Positions 7,763-15,761 of a stretch of DNA of 36,411 nucleotides are shown one piece after another. The position numbers and the translations under genes are program-made. The DNA lies in the NCBI GenBank assembly GCA_902766445.1, contig CACXDP010000181.1, positions 1 to 36,411 of the forward strand. Reading direction: 5' to 3'. The notes beneath the pieces were generated by a model, which saw nothing but the letters and a program-made list of their open reading frames with translations, was not told the DNA's origin and did no database searches. Within the stretch, counting starts at the first letter, position 1, and the number at the start of each line of letters is the position of its first letter. This stretch comes from an uncultured Coriobacteriaceae bacterium. Lineage in GTDB: Bacteria; Actinomycetota; Coriobacteriia; Coriobacteriales; Atopobiaceae.

Positions 7763-9385
7763 ATGCAGCCGGTACTCAACGTTGAGGACGTGCGCCATGT
7801 GGAAGAGGCGCTCACCAACGCGGGCGTGAGCCTTGCCGAGCTCATGCGCCGTGCTGGCTCTGCCGCTGCGCAAGAGGTCGAACGCTTGGATGACGTCGAG
7901 TCAGTCGTGGTGCTTGCTGGTTTGGGAAACAATGGCGGAGACGGATGGGTTGCTGCCGAGCGTCTCATGTCACGGGGAATGAACGTCATGGTGGTGACGC
8001 CCGTCGAACCGGCTGCCATCGAGGCGAATCTGGCTCATGTTGTGGCGGTCAACGCCCAACGCGCAGGCGTGCCTTTTGAGGTGGCGCCGCCGCGCGAACG
8101 CCTTGAGGAGCTGTTGGAAGACGCTGACGTGATCTTGGACGCGCTCTTGGGCACGGGTTTTCACGGCGAGCCAAAGGCGCCGTTCGACATCTGGATTGAC
8201 TGCGTCAATGCCTCGGGTGTGCGCGTGGTTGCTGTGGACGTGCCGAGCGGACTCTCCGCGCAGACAGGTCATGCCCCAGGCGCCTGCATCATGGCGGACG
8301 TGACGGTTACCATGCTGAGCCTCAAGCCGGGGTTGCTCTCTGACGAAGGGCGCGACGTGACGGGAGCCATCGTGGTGGCACCGCTCGCGGAACAGACCGA
8401 GGGTCTTGTGCTCGAGGCCGATCCGGTAGCGTGGCGCGTCGAGGTGGAGGACTATATCGAGGTTACGATGCCACCCCTTTCTGCGGTGGACAAGTATTCC
8501 CGGGGGACTGTCCTTGTAGTTGGCGGATCGACACGCTATCCTGGCGCTGCGATTCTAGCGGCAAAGGCAGCGGCTCGTGCTGGCGCTGGTTATGTGACGC
8601 TGGCGGTACCCGAGCCTGTGGCGGCGATAGCGCAGATGCATCTGGTCGAGATTCCCGTGGTGGGCATGCCTTACGATCCGCATACCGGCACCTTTGCGGC
8701 CGATGCGCGTGAGGAGCTAATCAAGCTCGCCAAGCGCAGCGGAGCTGTGGTTGCGGGTCCTGGCATGATGGTGAATGCCTCCACGATGTCGGTGGTGGCG
8801 GGTCTTTTGCAATGTGGTGTGCCGCTCGTGCTTGATGCAGACGCCCTCAATTGCTTGACTGAGCTCACGGCTGGGAGGTTGGACAGCTTCCCTGAACTTC
8901 TTCGCCGCTCATCTCCGCTTGTGCTTACACCGCATCGTCGTGAGCTTGGACGCTTGGTTGGTATGGCCGACAATCCGCCCGAATCCCTTGCGGAGTCCCT
9001 CGAAGCGGCGCGGCGCATCGTATGGGCAGAGGGTGGCAACGAAGTATGCGTAGTTGCGAAGGGCACGGCGACGGCATGCGTGGGCGTCGATATCGCGTTA
9101 CTGCCGAAGCCCGGTCCTGCATCGCTTGCGACGGCAGGTTCCGGTGACGTGCTCGCGGGCATCATGGGCGCCTCACTTTCTCGCGGTGCCGAGCGCTTCG
9201 GCGGGGAAAACCTGCCTCTCATGTGTGCGCTTGCCTGCGAAGTGCATGGCTATGCTGCCGCAATTGCTGCCGAGCGCATGGGCACCCGCGGCGTTATGGC
9301 GCTCGATGTTGCCAATGCGACTGGGTTGGCAACCGATGCCTTGGAGGAGCAGGCGTCCTTCGTGGAGGAAGACTACGAGCTGTAA
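7763..9385 (+). CDS. nnr: Bifunctional NAD(P)H-hydrate epimerase / ADP-dependent NAD(P)H-hydrate dehydratase
   Basis: This enzyme repairs hydrated NADH and NADPH. The N-terminal YjeF_N domain interconverts R and S hydrates, and the C-terminal ribokinase-like domain dehydrates the S form using ADP. The 540-aa product has the epimerase motif GLGNNGGDGW (GNNGGDG at 55-61) and a C-terminal domain from about residue 240. That domain contains LVVGGSTRYPGAAILAAKAAARAG, LDADALN, TPHRRE and the AGSGDVLAG signature with catalytic Asp462. Both domains appear intact and full length. The ATG follows AAGGGAG (7747-7753) at 9-nt spacing. It ends the glmS-acpS-nnr run and is followed by a terminator. Confidence 0.97.
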   Translation: MQPVLNVEDVRHVEEALTNAGVSLAELMRRAGSAAAQEVERLDDVESVVVLAGLGNNGGDGWVAAERLMSRGMNVMVVTPVEPAAIEANLAHVVAVNAQRAGVPFEVAPPRERLEELLEDADVILDALLGTGFHGEPKAPFDIWIDCVNASGVRVVAVDVPSGLSAQTGHAPGACIMADVTVTMLSLKPGLLSDEGRDVTGAIVVAPLAEQTEGLVLEADPVAWRVEVEDYIEVTMPPLSAVDKYSRGTVLVVGGSTRYPGAAILAAKAAARAGAGYVTLAVPEPVAAIAQMHLVEIPVVGMPYDPHTGTFAADAREELIKLAKRSGAVVAGPGMMVNASTMSVVAGLLQCGVPLVLDADALNCLTELTAGRLDSFPELLRRSSPLVLTPHRRELGRLVGMADNPPESLAESLEAARRIVWAEGGNEVCVVAKGTATACVGVDIALLPKPGPASLATAGSGDVLAGIMGASLSRGAERFGGENLPLMCALACEVHGYAAAIAAERMGTRGVMALDVANATGLATDALEEQASFVEEDYEL

Positions 9386-9412
9386 ATTACAGCACTTTAG
9401 CTGGTGAGTGCT

Positions 9413-9460
9413 AAGCCCCGCTTGCGGTCCGTACAGGGACTCCAAGTGGGGCTTGTTGTT
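9413..9460 (+). terminator. Terminator after nnr
   Basis: A 12-bp stem (AAGCCCCGCTTG 9413-9424 with CAAGTGGGGCTT 9443-9454, one G-U pair) has a smaller inner GTCC/GGAC pairing and is followed by GTTGTTTAT. A separate 6-bp hairpin AGCACT/AGTGCT (9391-9412) lies just upstream. Confidence 0.75.
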
Positions 9461-9607
9461 TATCGCTTCCTGCGACTTGCCCGCTCTACCTTATCCAGAG
9501 TGGTCGAATGCGCTAGTACCGAAATGACGTCTTGGTGAGACGAACTCTCGGGAAACGCGTACAACTATCATCGGTCAGAGATTGGCAACGCGAAAGGAAT
9601 GAACTCC

Positions 9608-9976
9608 ATGCGAACCATCGGCAACATCATCTGGATCTTGTGCGGCGGTATCTTGACTGCAATCTTTTGGGCGCTGGCGGGGATTCTGTTCTATATCACC
9701 ATTGTTGGCATCCCTCTAGGTCGCCAGGCATTCAAGATGGCGAATCTCACGCTTGCTCCGTTTGGAAAAACCATCATCTATGGCGGCGGAGCCCCGTCGC
9801 TTCTGGCAAATATCGTCTGGGTCATCGTCATCGGCTTCTGGGAGGCCATAGCCTATGTCTTAGCTGGCGCTGTATTCTGCATCACGGTGGTGGGCATACC
9901 CTTCGGCCTTCAGCTTTTCAAGATGGCGAAGCTTTCGCTCATGCCCTTCGGCGCGCGTGTGCTCGACACCGTGTAA
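9608..9976 (+). CDS. yccF: YccF-domain inner membrane protein
   Basis: The 122-aa protein is two tandem copies of the YccF domain. Each has a hydrophobic span followed by a VGIPxGxQxFKMAxLxLxPFG block (VGIPLGRQAFKMANLTLAPF, then VGIPFGLQLFKMAKLSLMPF). The family consists of small membrane proteins of unknown function, found in many bacteria; about three to four hydrophobic stretches are visible here. I chose ATG 9608 because AAAGGA (9593-9598) sits 9 nt before it. The ATG at 9599 directly abuts that site. It stands alone, with the nnr terminator before it and a gene-free stretch after it. Confidence 0.9.
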   Translation: MRTIGNIIWILCGGILTAIFWALAGILFYITIVGIPLGRQAFKMANLTLAPFGKTIIYGGGAPSLLANIVWVIVIGFWEAIAYVLAGAVFCITVVGIPFGLQLFKMAKLSLMPFGARVLDTV

Positions 9977-10555
9977 CGGATTGAGGCTGCTCTAGCCGAA
10001 TGTGTCAATCCAGACCTTCAAACTCACTGCGGAACGTGTCCGGCATATGCTGAGGCTGTGTCGGTGCGGGTGTCGGTAGACTTGACCCTCCAAACGAGGA
10101 ATTTGACAAGCGCTGGCGCCAGAAACTGAATGTTGGGTCCGTGTCACCTTAGCCGATGGTACGCAATGGCACCCTCGTGGTCTGGATGATCACCCAACAA
10201 TCGACCGATGTGGAGCGTCCCTGAGCATTAGTGTACATTTAAAGCTGAAAAATTCACAAAACCCCAGTTGATGGAAATTTTTCAGAATCAAATGCGCACT
10301 GTGTAAAATACACAGTGCGCATTTGAACCTGAAAATAGTCTGTTATCTGGGGTTTTGTCGTCTCCACAAAACCAAATGTACACTATTTGCAAACCTGCCA
10401 TGTTCGATCAGGTCGTTTCTCGCGCCTGCGCCACGACTCATGCAAAGGTAGTCGAAGGAATTGCCCGCTAGAGACAAGCAAAATAACGATAAGTAAATAC
10501 CCATTCACAAGTACAGTTGATTTACGGTGAGGACTAGGGTGCAGCAGTCGCAGTT
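9977..10555. other. Gene-free intergenic region (579 bp)
   Basis: No reading frame here has a start site, codon use or similarity that I would defend. The middle holds the 153-bp inverted-repeat element described separately. The stretches on either side (9977-10228 and 10386-10555) look like non-coding or decayed sequence. The right-hand part is more AT-rich than the surrounding genes. I see no convincing terminator for the tsa fusion gene that ends at 10556 on the other strand. Confidence 0.6.
10231..10383. mobile_element. 153-bp MITE-like element with terminal inverted repeats and TA flanks
   Basis: The ends GTGTACATTT (10231-10240) and AAATGTACAC (10374-10383) are perfect inverted repeats, and a TA dinucleotide flanks each side (10229-10230 and 10384-10385). 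TA duplication is typical of IS630/Tc1-mariner insertions. Inside are a perfect 18-bp hairpin with a 3-nt loop (10288-10305 with 10309-10326), a 7-bp pair (10279-10285 with 10329-10335) and a 12-bp pair (ACAAAACCCCAG 10256-10267 with 10347-10358). Each arm can also fold on itself: 10245-10254 with 10276-10285, and 10351-10358 with 10366-10373. No transposase fits inside, so it would be non-autonomous. It is more AT-rich than its surroundings. Confidence 0.6.
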
Positions 10556-13084
10556 CTACCAAATTTGTGCCACGGGAGCTACGTCGCAGGTCCAAGCGTC
10601 AAGCTTTGCGTTGGGTGCCGCGTCGAGCGAGAGGTCAGCCAAGAGTCCTGCGCGGTAACTGCGCAGTGCTGCCAGAGCAATCATCGCACCGTTGTCGCCG
10701 CAAGCTTTCATCGGAGGCACCGTTACTCGGACACCACGCTTGCCAAACTCACGCAGATATGCCTCGCGTAGCTGCGGGTTTGCTGCCACGCCGCCGCCTA
10801 CGCAGAAGTCCGCGACGCCGCACTCCTCGACGGCTTTCAAAGCCTTGGCCACCTGTACGTCTATGACTGCCGCTTCGAAGCTCGCGGCCAAGTCGGGCAG
10901 GTTGATGGCGCGTCCAGCTTTGTTCTCCGACTGGATATAGGTGATAACAGCCGTCTTGAGGCCGCTGAGCGAGAACCGGTAATCGCCGCTATGCATCATC
11001 GCGCGTGGGAAATGAATTGCGCGACGGTTGCCTTTGGTAGCTAGCTTGCTAATCACGGGCCCTCCGGGATATCCCAGACCCAGCGCTTTGGCAACCTTGT
11101 CAAACGCCTCGCCGACCGCGTCGTCGATGGTCGCGCCGAGCAACTCATAGTCACCCCATGCACGCACATGGACGAGCATGGTATTGCCCCCACTTACGAG
11201 GCTTGCCACGAAAGGCGGTTCGAGGTCCGGCGTCGCAAAAAGGTTTGCCAGAAGGTGACCCTCCAGGTGGTTGACCGCAATGAGCGGCAACTCCGTCGAT
11301 GCGCACAACCCTTTTGCAAAGGCCACGCCCACGACGAGTGCCCCGACGAGTCCCGGGCCTGCGGTGACTCCTACGGCAGTCAGGTCGTTTGGTGCGAGCG
11401 TGTCAACTCCAAGTGTCGCTCCCGCCTGAGCTAGCGTCTCCTCAAACACGCCGACGATAGCCTCGGTATGCTTTCGACTCGCAATCTCGGGCACCACACC
11501 GCCAAAGCGCGCATGGAAGTCAATCTGGGTGGCAACCACGTTTGCGATTACGCGCCCCTCGCCATCAATCACTGACATGGCTGTCTCGTCGCAGGAGGAC
11601 TCGATGCCGAGCACGAGTGGTTCCGCAGCCTCAATGCGCGCACAAGCATCCTCGTCACGAGGGGCACACACGATGGGCCACGGTCGCACGGAAGTTTGCG
11701 GCTCCGGGATTACGGATGCGTGAGCACTTGAGGTTGCGTCTGCTGCGTCGCTGACGGAGCCTTCAGTTGGTACCGCGTGCGACCCATCCTTTTCGTAGCC
11801 GGTCACCAGCGGAAGTTCCGCCGTCATGATGAGCGCGTCGTTGCCTTTGCCGTAGTACTCGCGCCTTCGGCCGACCTGCTCGAAACCCAACGACGTGTAG
11901 AGCGCCTGACCTGCGACGTTTCCTTCTGCCACCTCAAGCGTGATGTTCTGCGCACCAAGCACGTGCCCATCGTAGGCGATACGGCGCACGAGACGTCGCG
12001 CAATGCCCTCACGCTGACGGGCAGGCGCGACCGCGACGTCGAGCACCTCGAGCGTGTCGCCGGCTCGCATACCACCGGCGAAACCGATGATCTCGCCCCT
12101 GTCATGCGCAATCCACCACGTACGACCCGGCTGTGCAAGCTCGTCCTCAAAGAGCGAATAGGACCAGGGGTTGTGTACACCTCCCGCAAATGCCTCCTGC
12201 TCAAGCGCCACTACCTGTTCCAGATCATTGACTGACATCGGGCGAAGCTGGAGGTGCAAGTCTGCCAACTCGTCGGCTACACCCGTCATCATGACGCTAG
12301 CCGGTTGGGACAGACCCAACCGTTTGCGTTCGTTTTCCTCAGCATCGGAGAGCCGCGTATAGACCGGGAGCACCAGCGCCGGATCTCCTAGCTCAGAGGC
12401 GTCGCGCGTAAGAGATTGGCGTCCCTTTTGGTCGACCCAAGCATACATCAGGGCCTCGCCGGTGGGATACCATAGGCGCTCTTCCACGACGTCTTTGAGG
12501 CCAGCCTCTTCGAAACGAACGCGATACTTAAACAAGCCGTTGCCCGTAAGTATGAGCTCGCCTGCGTCATCGCATGCCGTCCATTCCGCAACGCATTCGT
12601 CAGCGGCCTGAACCGTCTCGCTCGCAAACGTCCTGTGAGCGCCCCACTCGTCAAGCACGTAAACGCCTGGATAGACTTCACTGCGCATGGCGTCCATTGC
12701 CACGGCAAGCTTTCCTCGTATCCCAGACATCCAAGCTGTCCACGCGGTCGCATCGAGTGTCGAGCAGCCCAAGAGCGGCTTTCCAAGTCCGCAAGAAAGT
12801 CCCTTGGCAGTGGCGATGCCGATGCGCACACCAGTGAACGAGCCTGGGCCGCGACCGACGAGTACGGCATCCACGTCAGGCATAGAGAGACCAGCCATGG
12901 AAAGCACCTCGCGCGCGATGATGACAAGCTCTTCGTTGGCATGGCGCCGGCATGGGTAGTCACGACTTGCCAGCAACTCCACCGCTCCGACGACGGGCGT
13001 GCCACCCTCCTCGGCCACACGCCCCACGGCGCAGCAAAGCATGTCTGAAGAGGTGTCGATTGCAAGTATGGTTCGCTTATTCAT
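10556..13084 (-). CDS. tsaB-rimI-tsaD: TsaB-RimI-TsaD fusion: tRNA t6A37 threonylcarbamoyltransferase with protein N-acetyltransferase domain
   Basis: One 842-aa chain carries three enzymes. Residues 1-245 are TsaB (starts ILAIDTSSDMLCC, has GRGPGSFTGVRIG), the scaffold partner. Residues ~278-425 are a RimI-type GNAT acetyltransferase (LRPMSVNDL, acetyl-CoA loop QREGIAR, ALYTSLGFE). A ~60-residue Ala/Ser/acidic linker follows. Residues ~489-832 are TsaD (GIESSCDETA, metal ligands H606 and H610 in NHLEGH, D797 in CGDNGA). TsaD with TsaB and TsaE transfers threonylcarbamoyl to A37 of ANN-decoding tRNAs. I chose the ATG at 13084 because GGAGGGA precedes it by about 8 nt. An upstream in-frame ATG at 13135 has no such site. 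It is divergent from alr-UDG-tsaE. Confidence 0.96.
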   Translation of the reverse strand: MNKRTILAIDTSSDMLCCAVGRVAEEGGTPVVGAVELLASRDYPCRRHANEELVIIAREVLSMAGLSMPDVDAVLVGRGPGSFTGVRIGIATAKGLSCGLGKPLLGCSTLDATAWTAWMSGIRGKLAVAMDAMRSEVYPGVYVLDEWGAHRTFASETVQAADECVAEWTACDDAGELILTGNGLFKYRVRFEEAGLKDVVEERLWYPTGEALMYAWVDQKGRQSLTRDASELGDPALVLPVYTRLSDAEENERKRLGLSQPASVMMTGVADELADLHLQLRPMSVNDLEQVVALEQEAFAGGVHNPWSYSLFEDELAQPGRTWWIAHDRGEIIGFAGGMRAGDTLEVLDVAVAPARQREGIARRLVRRIAYDGHVLGAQNITLEVAEGNVAGQALYTSLGFEQVGRRREYYGKGNDALIMTAELPLVTGYEKDGSHAVPTEGSVSDAADATSSAHASVIPEPQTSVRPWPIVCAPRDEDACARIEAAEPLVLGIESSCDETAMSVIDGEGRVIANVVATQIDFHARFGGVVPEIASRKHTEAIVGVFEETLAQAGATLGVDTLAPNDLTAVGVTAGPGLVGALVVGVAFAKGLCASTELPLIAVNHLEGHLLANLFATPDLEPPFVASLVSGGNTMLVHVRAWGDYELLGATIDDAVGEAFDKVAKALGLGYPGGPVISKLATKGNRRAIHFPRAMMHSGDYRFSLSGLKTAVITYIQSENKAGRAINLPDLAASFEAAVIDVQVAKALKAVEECGVADFCVGGGVAANPQLREAYLREFGKRGVRVTVPPMKACGDNGAMIALAALRSYRAGLLADLSLDAAPNAKLDAWTCDVAPVAQIW

Positions 13085-13268
13085 GCAGGGTCTCCCTCCG
13101 TTATATAACGCAGAGAAGTGTAGCACGCGACGCAAGGCTGCCGTCGCGGAAACACAGCCTCGACGGAGCGATCCGGAATCCGCTGACGCATGAAAGGGAC
13201 AACACCCTTATGCGCCGGAAAGCAGCGTTGCAGCCGGGACGCAGAAGGGGTAATCAATCGTGTATCTG

Positions 13269-13297
13269 TTGCGAGTCCATCTAGGTTTGACTATGCT
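13269..13297 (+). promoter_or_regulatory. Candidate promoter of alr-UDG-tsaE
   Basis: TTGCGA (13269-13274) and TATGCT (13292-13297) at exactly 17-nt spacing lie 48 nt before the chosen alr start. This placement argues against the upstream in-frame ATG at 13190 as the real start. Confidence 0.5.
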
Positions 13298-13345
13298 TTA
13301 GAAGGCGCGCCGACGGCGTGTCAAGACGAGCAGGAGGGAGACGCG

Positions 13346-14509
13346 ATGGCACAGCGAGCAATAGGCCCGGAGGACCGCTGGGCGTGGGTTGAGATTGATC
13401 TCGACGCCATACGTCGCAACACAGCGGCACTGCGTCGCATGATGGCGCGCAATGTGCAGATGATGTGCGTGGTAAAGGCTGACGCCTACGGTCACGGCGC
13501 GGTGCAGTGCGCGAAGGCCATGCGACGCTCCGGTGGTGACCAGTTCGCCGTTGCCACCGTCACGGAAGGCGTGGAGCTGCGCAAGGCGGGCATTGCCGAG
13601 CCCATCCTGATCCTGTCGCAGCCGCCCATCGAGACGGTTCAGCGCATTGTGGACTATGACCTCATGCCCGCGCTCTATGAGCAAGACTTTGCCCTTGCTC
13701 TGGGCGAGTGCGCGGCCGCGGCCGGCAAGGTCGCCCGCTATCACTTGGCTATCGATACGGGCATGACTCGCATTGGCGTCAACTGGCGCGACGTAGTGGA
13801 GATGCGCCGATCGATTCATTTCCACCGGGGTATCGAGTGTGCTGGCACGTTCACGCACTTCGCAACTGCCGACATGCCACGTGACTGGGACTTCCAGATG
13901 CAGGCGCGCCGATTTGGCGAAGCGGTACAGGCGCTTGAGGACGCCGGTCTTAGGACGGGCCTTGTTCACTGTGCGAACACGCCGGCAACGATCATGCATC
14001 CAGAAGTCCATGAGGACATGTGTCGAGTCGGAATCGGTCTCTATGGTCTGCACCCCTCTTACGAGACGCGGCGCGAGGTGCACCTCGAGCCGGCTATGAG
14101 CGTACGTGGTCGCGTCACACGTGTCGAGTTGCCCGAGGTGGGCACAGGCGTGAGCTACGGCATGACCTATCGCGTGCCCAAGCCAAACATCCAGATATGC
14201 ACGGTTCCCATCGGTTATGCGGACGGTCTGTCGCGAACCCTTTCGGGCCAGATGGACGTCCTCGTGCGCGGTGAGCGCTGCCGTCAAGTGGGGCGCATCT
14301 GCATGGACCAGTTCATGTTTGAGGTGAGCGTCAACAACGTGCGAGCCTATCGGCCTACGACCGCCGTGGAGTACGGCGACGTGGTCACCGTACTGGGTCA
14401 TGACGGCGACGAGTTCATCTCGGCCGATGACATGGCCACTAAGCGCGACACCATCAACTACGAGGTTGTCTGCGACTTCGGCCTTCGCCTGGAGAAGGTC
14501 TACGTCTGA
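13346..14509 (+). CDS. alr: Alanine racemase
   Basis: Alr interconverts L- and D-alanine using pyridoxal phosphate and supplies D-Ala for peptidoglycan. From ATG 13346 the protein is 387 aa, normal for the family. The PLP lysine is K44 in VVKADAYGHG. The second catalytic base is Y271 in GVSYGMTYRV. The C-terminal domain has GRICMDQF. The start is chosen from AGGAGGG (13332-13338). The frame is open 52 codons further up to 13190, but that part has no family similarity and spans the candidate promoter. It is the first gene of a run with a uracil-DNA glycosylase and tsaE, divergent from the tsa fusion gene. Confidence 0.97.
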   Translation: MAQRAIGPEDRWAWVEIDLDAIRRNTAALRRMMARNVQMMCVVKADAYGHGAVQCAKAMRRSGGDQFAVATVTEGVELRKAGIAEPILILSQPPIETVQRIVDYDLMPALYEQDFALALGECAAAAGKVARYHLAIDTGMTRIGVNWRDVVEMRRSIHFHRGIECAGTFTHFATADMPRDWDFQMQARRFGEAVQALEDAGLRTGLVHCANTPATIMHPEVHEDMCRVGIGLYGLHPSYETRREVHLEPAMSVRGRVTRVELPEVGTGVSYGMTYRVPKPNIQICTVPIGYADGLSRTLSGQMDVLVRGERCRQVGRICMDQFMFEVSVNNVRAYRPTTAVEYGDVVTVLGHDGDEFISADDMATKRDTINYEVVCDFGLRLEKVYV

Positions 14510-14543
14510 CGCACGGAAACGCGCGACGACCGGAGGAAAAAAC

Positions 14544-15218
14544 GTGGCACGACAACGACGTAAGCGCACCTACCTGACTGAGGAGGATGAGACCATGCCC
14601 ATCATGCGTATCCCGGGCCACGACCATCAGAGGCCGCAGGAAGTAACCCTCGAAGAGATACGCGATTTCATGGGCAACTGCCAGCTCTGTCCGCTCGGCG
14701 AGACGCGCACGAACCTCGTCTTTGGTGTAGGCAATCCCAACGCGCGGGTCATGGTTGTGGGAGAAGGTCCCGGACGCAATGAAGACCTACAGGGCGAGCC
14801 GTTCGTCGGCGCGGCCGGACATAACCTCGACGCGCTTTTGGCGCTCGCTGGTCTGCGGCGCTCAGACGTCTACATCGCCAACGTAGTGAAATGCCGCCCG
14901 CCAAACAACCGCAATCCCAAGCCCGAGGAGATTACCGCTTGCTCTCCGTTCCTGCGCGAACAGGTGCGCTCTATCTGGCCCGACGTCATCGTATGTCTAG
15001 GCAACTTCGCCGCTCACTTCATCCTGCGCACCGAAAAAGGCATTACGAGTCTGCGTGGACGCTTCCACCAGACGGGGCACTTTGCGGTGCTCCCCACCTT
15101 CCACCCGGCGGCCGCGCTCTACCATCGCGAGTGGCAGCCCGTCCTTGAGGACGACTTCCGCTTGCTCGGCACATGGCTGGCCGAGCACCCCGCCACCCCA
15201 AACAAAGGCGGTATGTGA
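14544..15218 (+). CDS. Type-4/5-like iron-sulfur uracil-DNA glycosylase
   Basis: Removes uracil from DNA. The 224-aa product has the signature [20 protein letters not shown], the downstream block [13 protein letters not shown] and the HP motif in PTFHPAA. Four cysteines are placed as in the [4Fe-4S] family 4 enzymes: C46 and C49 (CQLC), C117 (KCRPP) and C133 (TACSPF). Two starts are credible. GTG 14544 has GGAGG at 14532-14536 (7-nt spacing). ATG 14595 has AGGAGG at 14581-14586 (8-nt spacing) and would give 207 aa, closer to the family length. I list the longer form. It lies 34 bp after alr, and its TGA overlaps the tsaE ATG (TGATG). Confidence 0.93.
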   Translation: MARQRRKRTYLTEEDETMPIMRIPGHDHQRPQEVTLEEIRDFMGNCQLCPLGETRTNLVFGVGNPNARVMVVGEGPGRNEDLQGEPFVGAAGHNLDALLALAGLRRSDVYIANVVKCRPPNNRNPKPEEITACSPFLREQVRSIWPDVIVCLGNFAAHFILRTEKGITSLRGRFHQTGHFAVLPTFHPAAALYHREWQPVLEDDFRLLGTWLAEHPATPNKGGM

Positions 15219-15724
15219 TGGACGCCGGCTGGCGCTGCGTGACTCGTTCCACCAAAGAGACGATTGCGCTGGGACGGCAACTCGGCGAGCTACTTGAGGC
15301 CGGAGACGTGCTCGTGCTCACGGGCGACCTTGGAGCGGGAAAGACGCAACTCACCAAAGGCATCGCAGCTGGTATGGGCGTCACCGACGACGTGTGCAGT
15401 CCGACCTTTACCATCGGAATGGTCTACGAAGGCACAAAGATGCCGCTCTATCACTATGACCTCTATCGGCTCGACAATCCCGCGCAGCTTGACGACACGG
15501 GCATCTTTGATGTGCTCGGCGACGACGGTCCGTGTGTGATTGAGTGGGGCGAGCAGTTCGCAGATCAGCTGGGAAGTGAGCGCATGGACGTGGTGCTGAG
15601 CAGGCTCGATGACGAGGCCGCGCCAGGGCAGGAACCTGCTCGTGAGGTGGCGTTCTGCGCGCGCGGAGCACGCGCCGAGGCCATTGTCGCGGCGCTGGTC
15701 GCGGCAATGGCCTCGGTCGACTGA
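15218..15724 (+). CDS. tsaE: tRNA t6A modification ATPase TsaE
   Basis: TsaE is the P-loop ATPase that drives the TsaB-TsaD threonylcarbamoyl transfer cycle. The 168-aa product has a Walker A motif GDLGAGKT at 36-43, then SPTFTI (switch-like) and HYDLYRL, followed by IEWGEQF, all typical of TsaE. ATG 15218 overlaps the UDG stop (TGATG), so it is translationally coupled. The frame is open further up, but that part lies in the UDG gene. Its partner proteins are encoded as one fusion on the opposite strand 2.1 kb away. TsaC/TsaC2, which makes the threonylcarbamoyl-AMP, is not in this window. The last ~25 residues (ARAEAIVAALVAAMASVD) are an Ala-rich helix. Confidence 0.95.
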   Translation: MDAGWRCVTRSTKETIALGRQLGELLEAGDVLVLTGDLGAGKTQLTKGIAAGMGVTDDVCSPTFTIGMVYEGTKMPLYHYDLYRLDNPAQLDDTGIFDVLGDDGPCVIEWGEQFADQLGSERMDVVLSRLDDEAAPGQEPAREVAFCARGARAEAIVAALVAAMASVD

Positions 15725-15761
15725 GTCTTGTTGCAAATACCTACACGTGCAAAAACGTTCC

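Noticed and set aside
8502-8513. GGGGGACTGTCC inside nnr, resembling the palindrome core
   Set aside because: Only about 11 bases match, there is no second arm, and the reading frame of nnr is uninterrupted.
10383-10595. 70-residue minus-strand frame downstream of the tsa fusion
   Set aside because: It overlaps the end of the tsa gene, lacks a good start site and has no recognisable content.
13190-13345. N-terminal extension of alr starting at 13190
   Set aside because: No family similarity, it runs through the candidate promoter, and a strong AGGAGGG site supports 13346.
13298-14569. 423-residue open frame antisense to alr
   Set aside because: Shadow of alr, with no ribosome-binding site and no family similarity.
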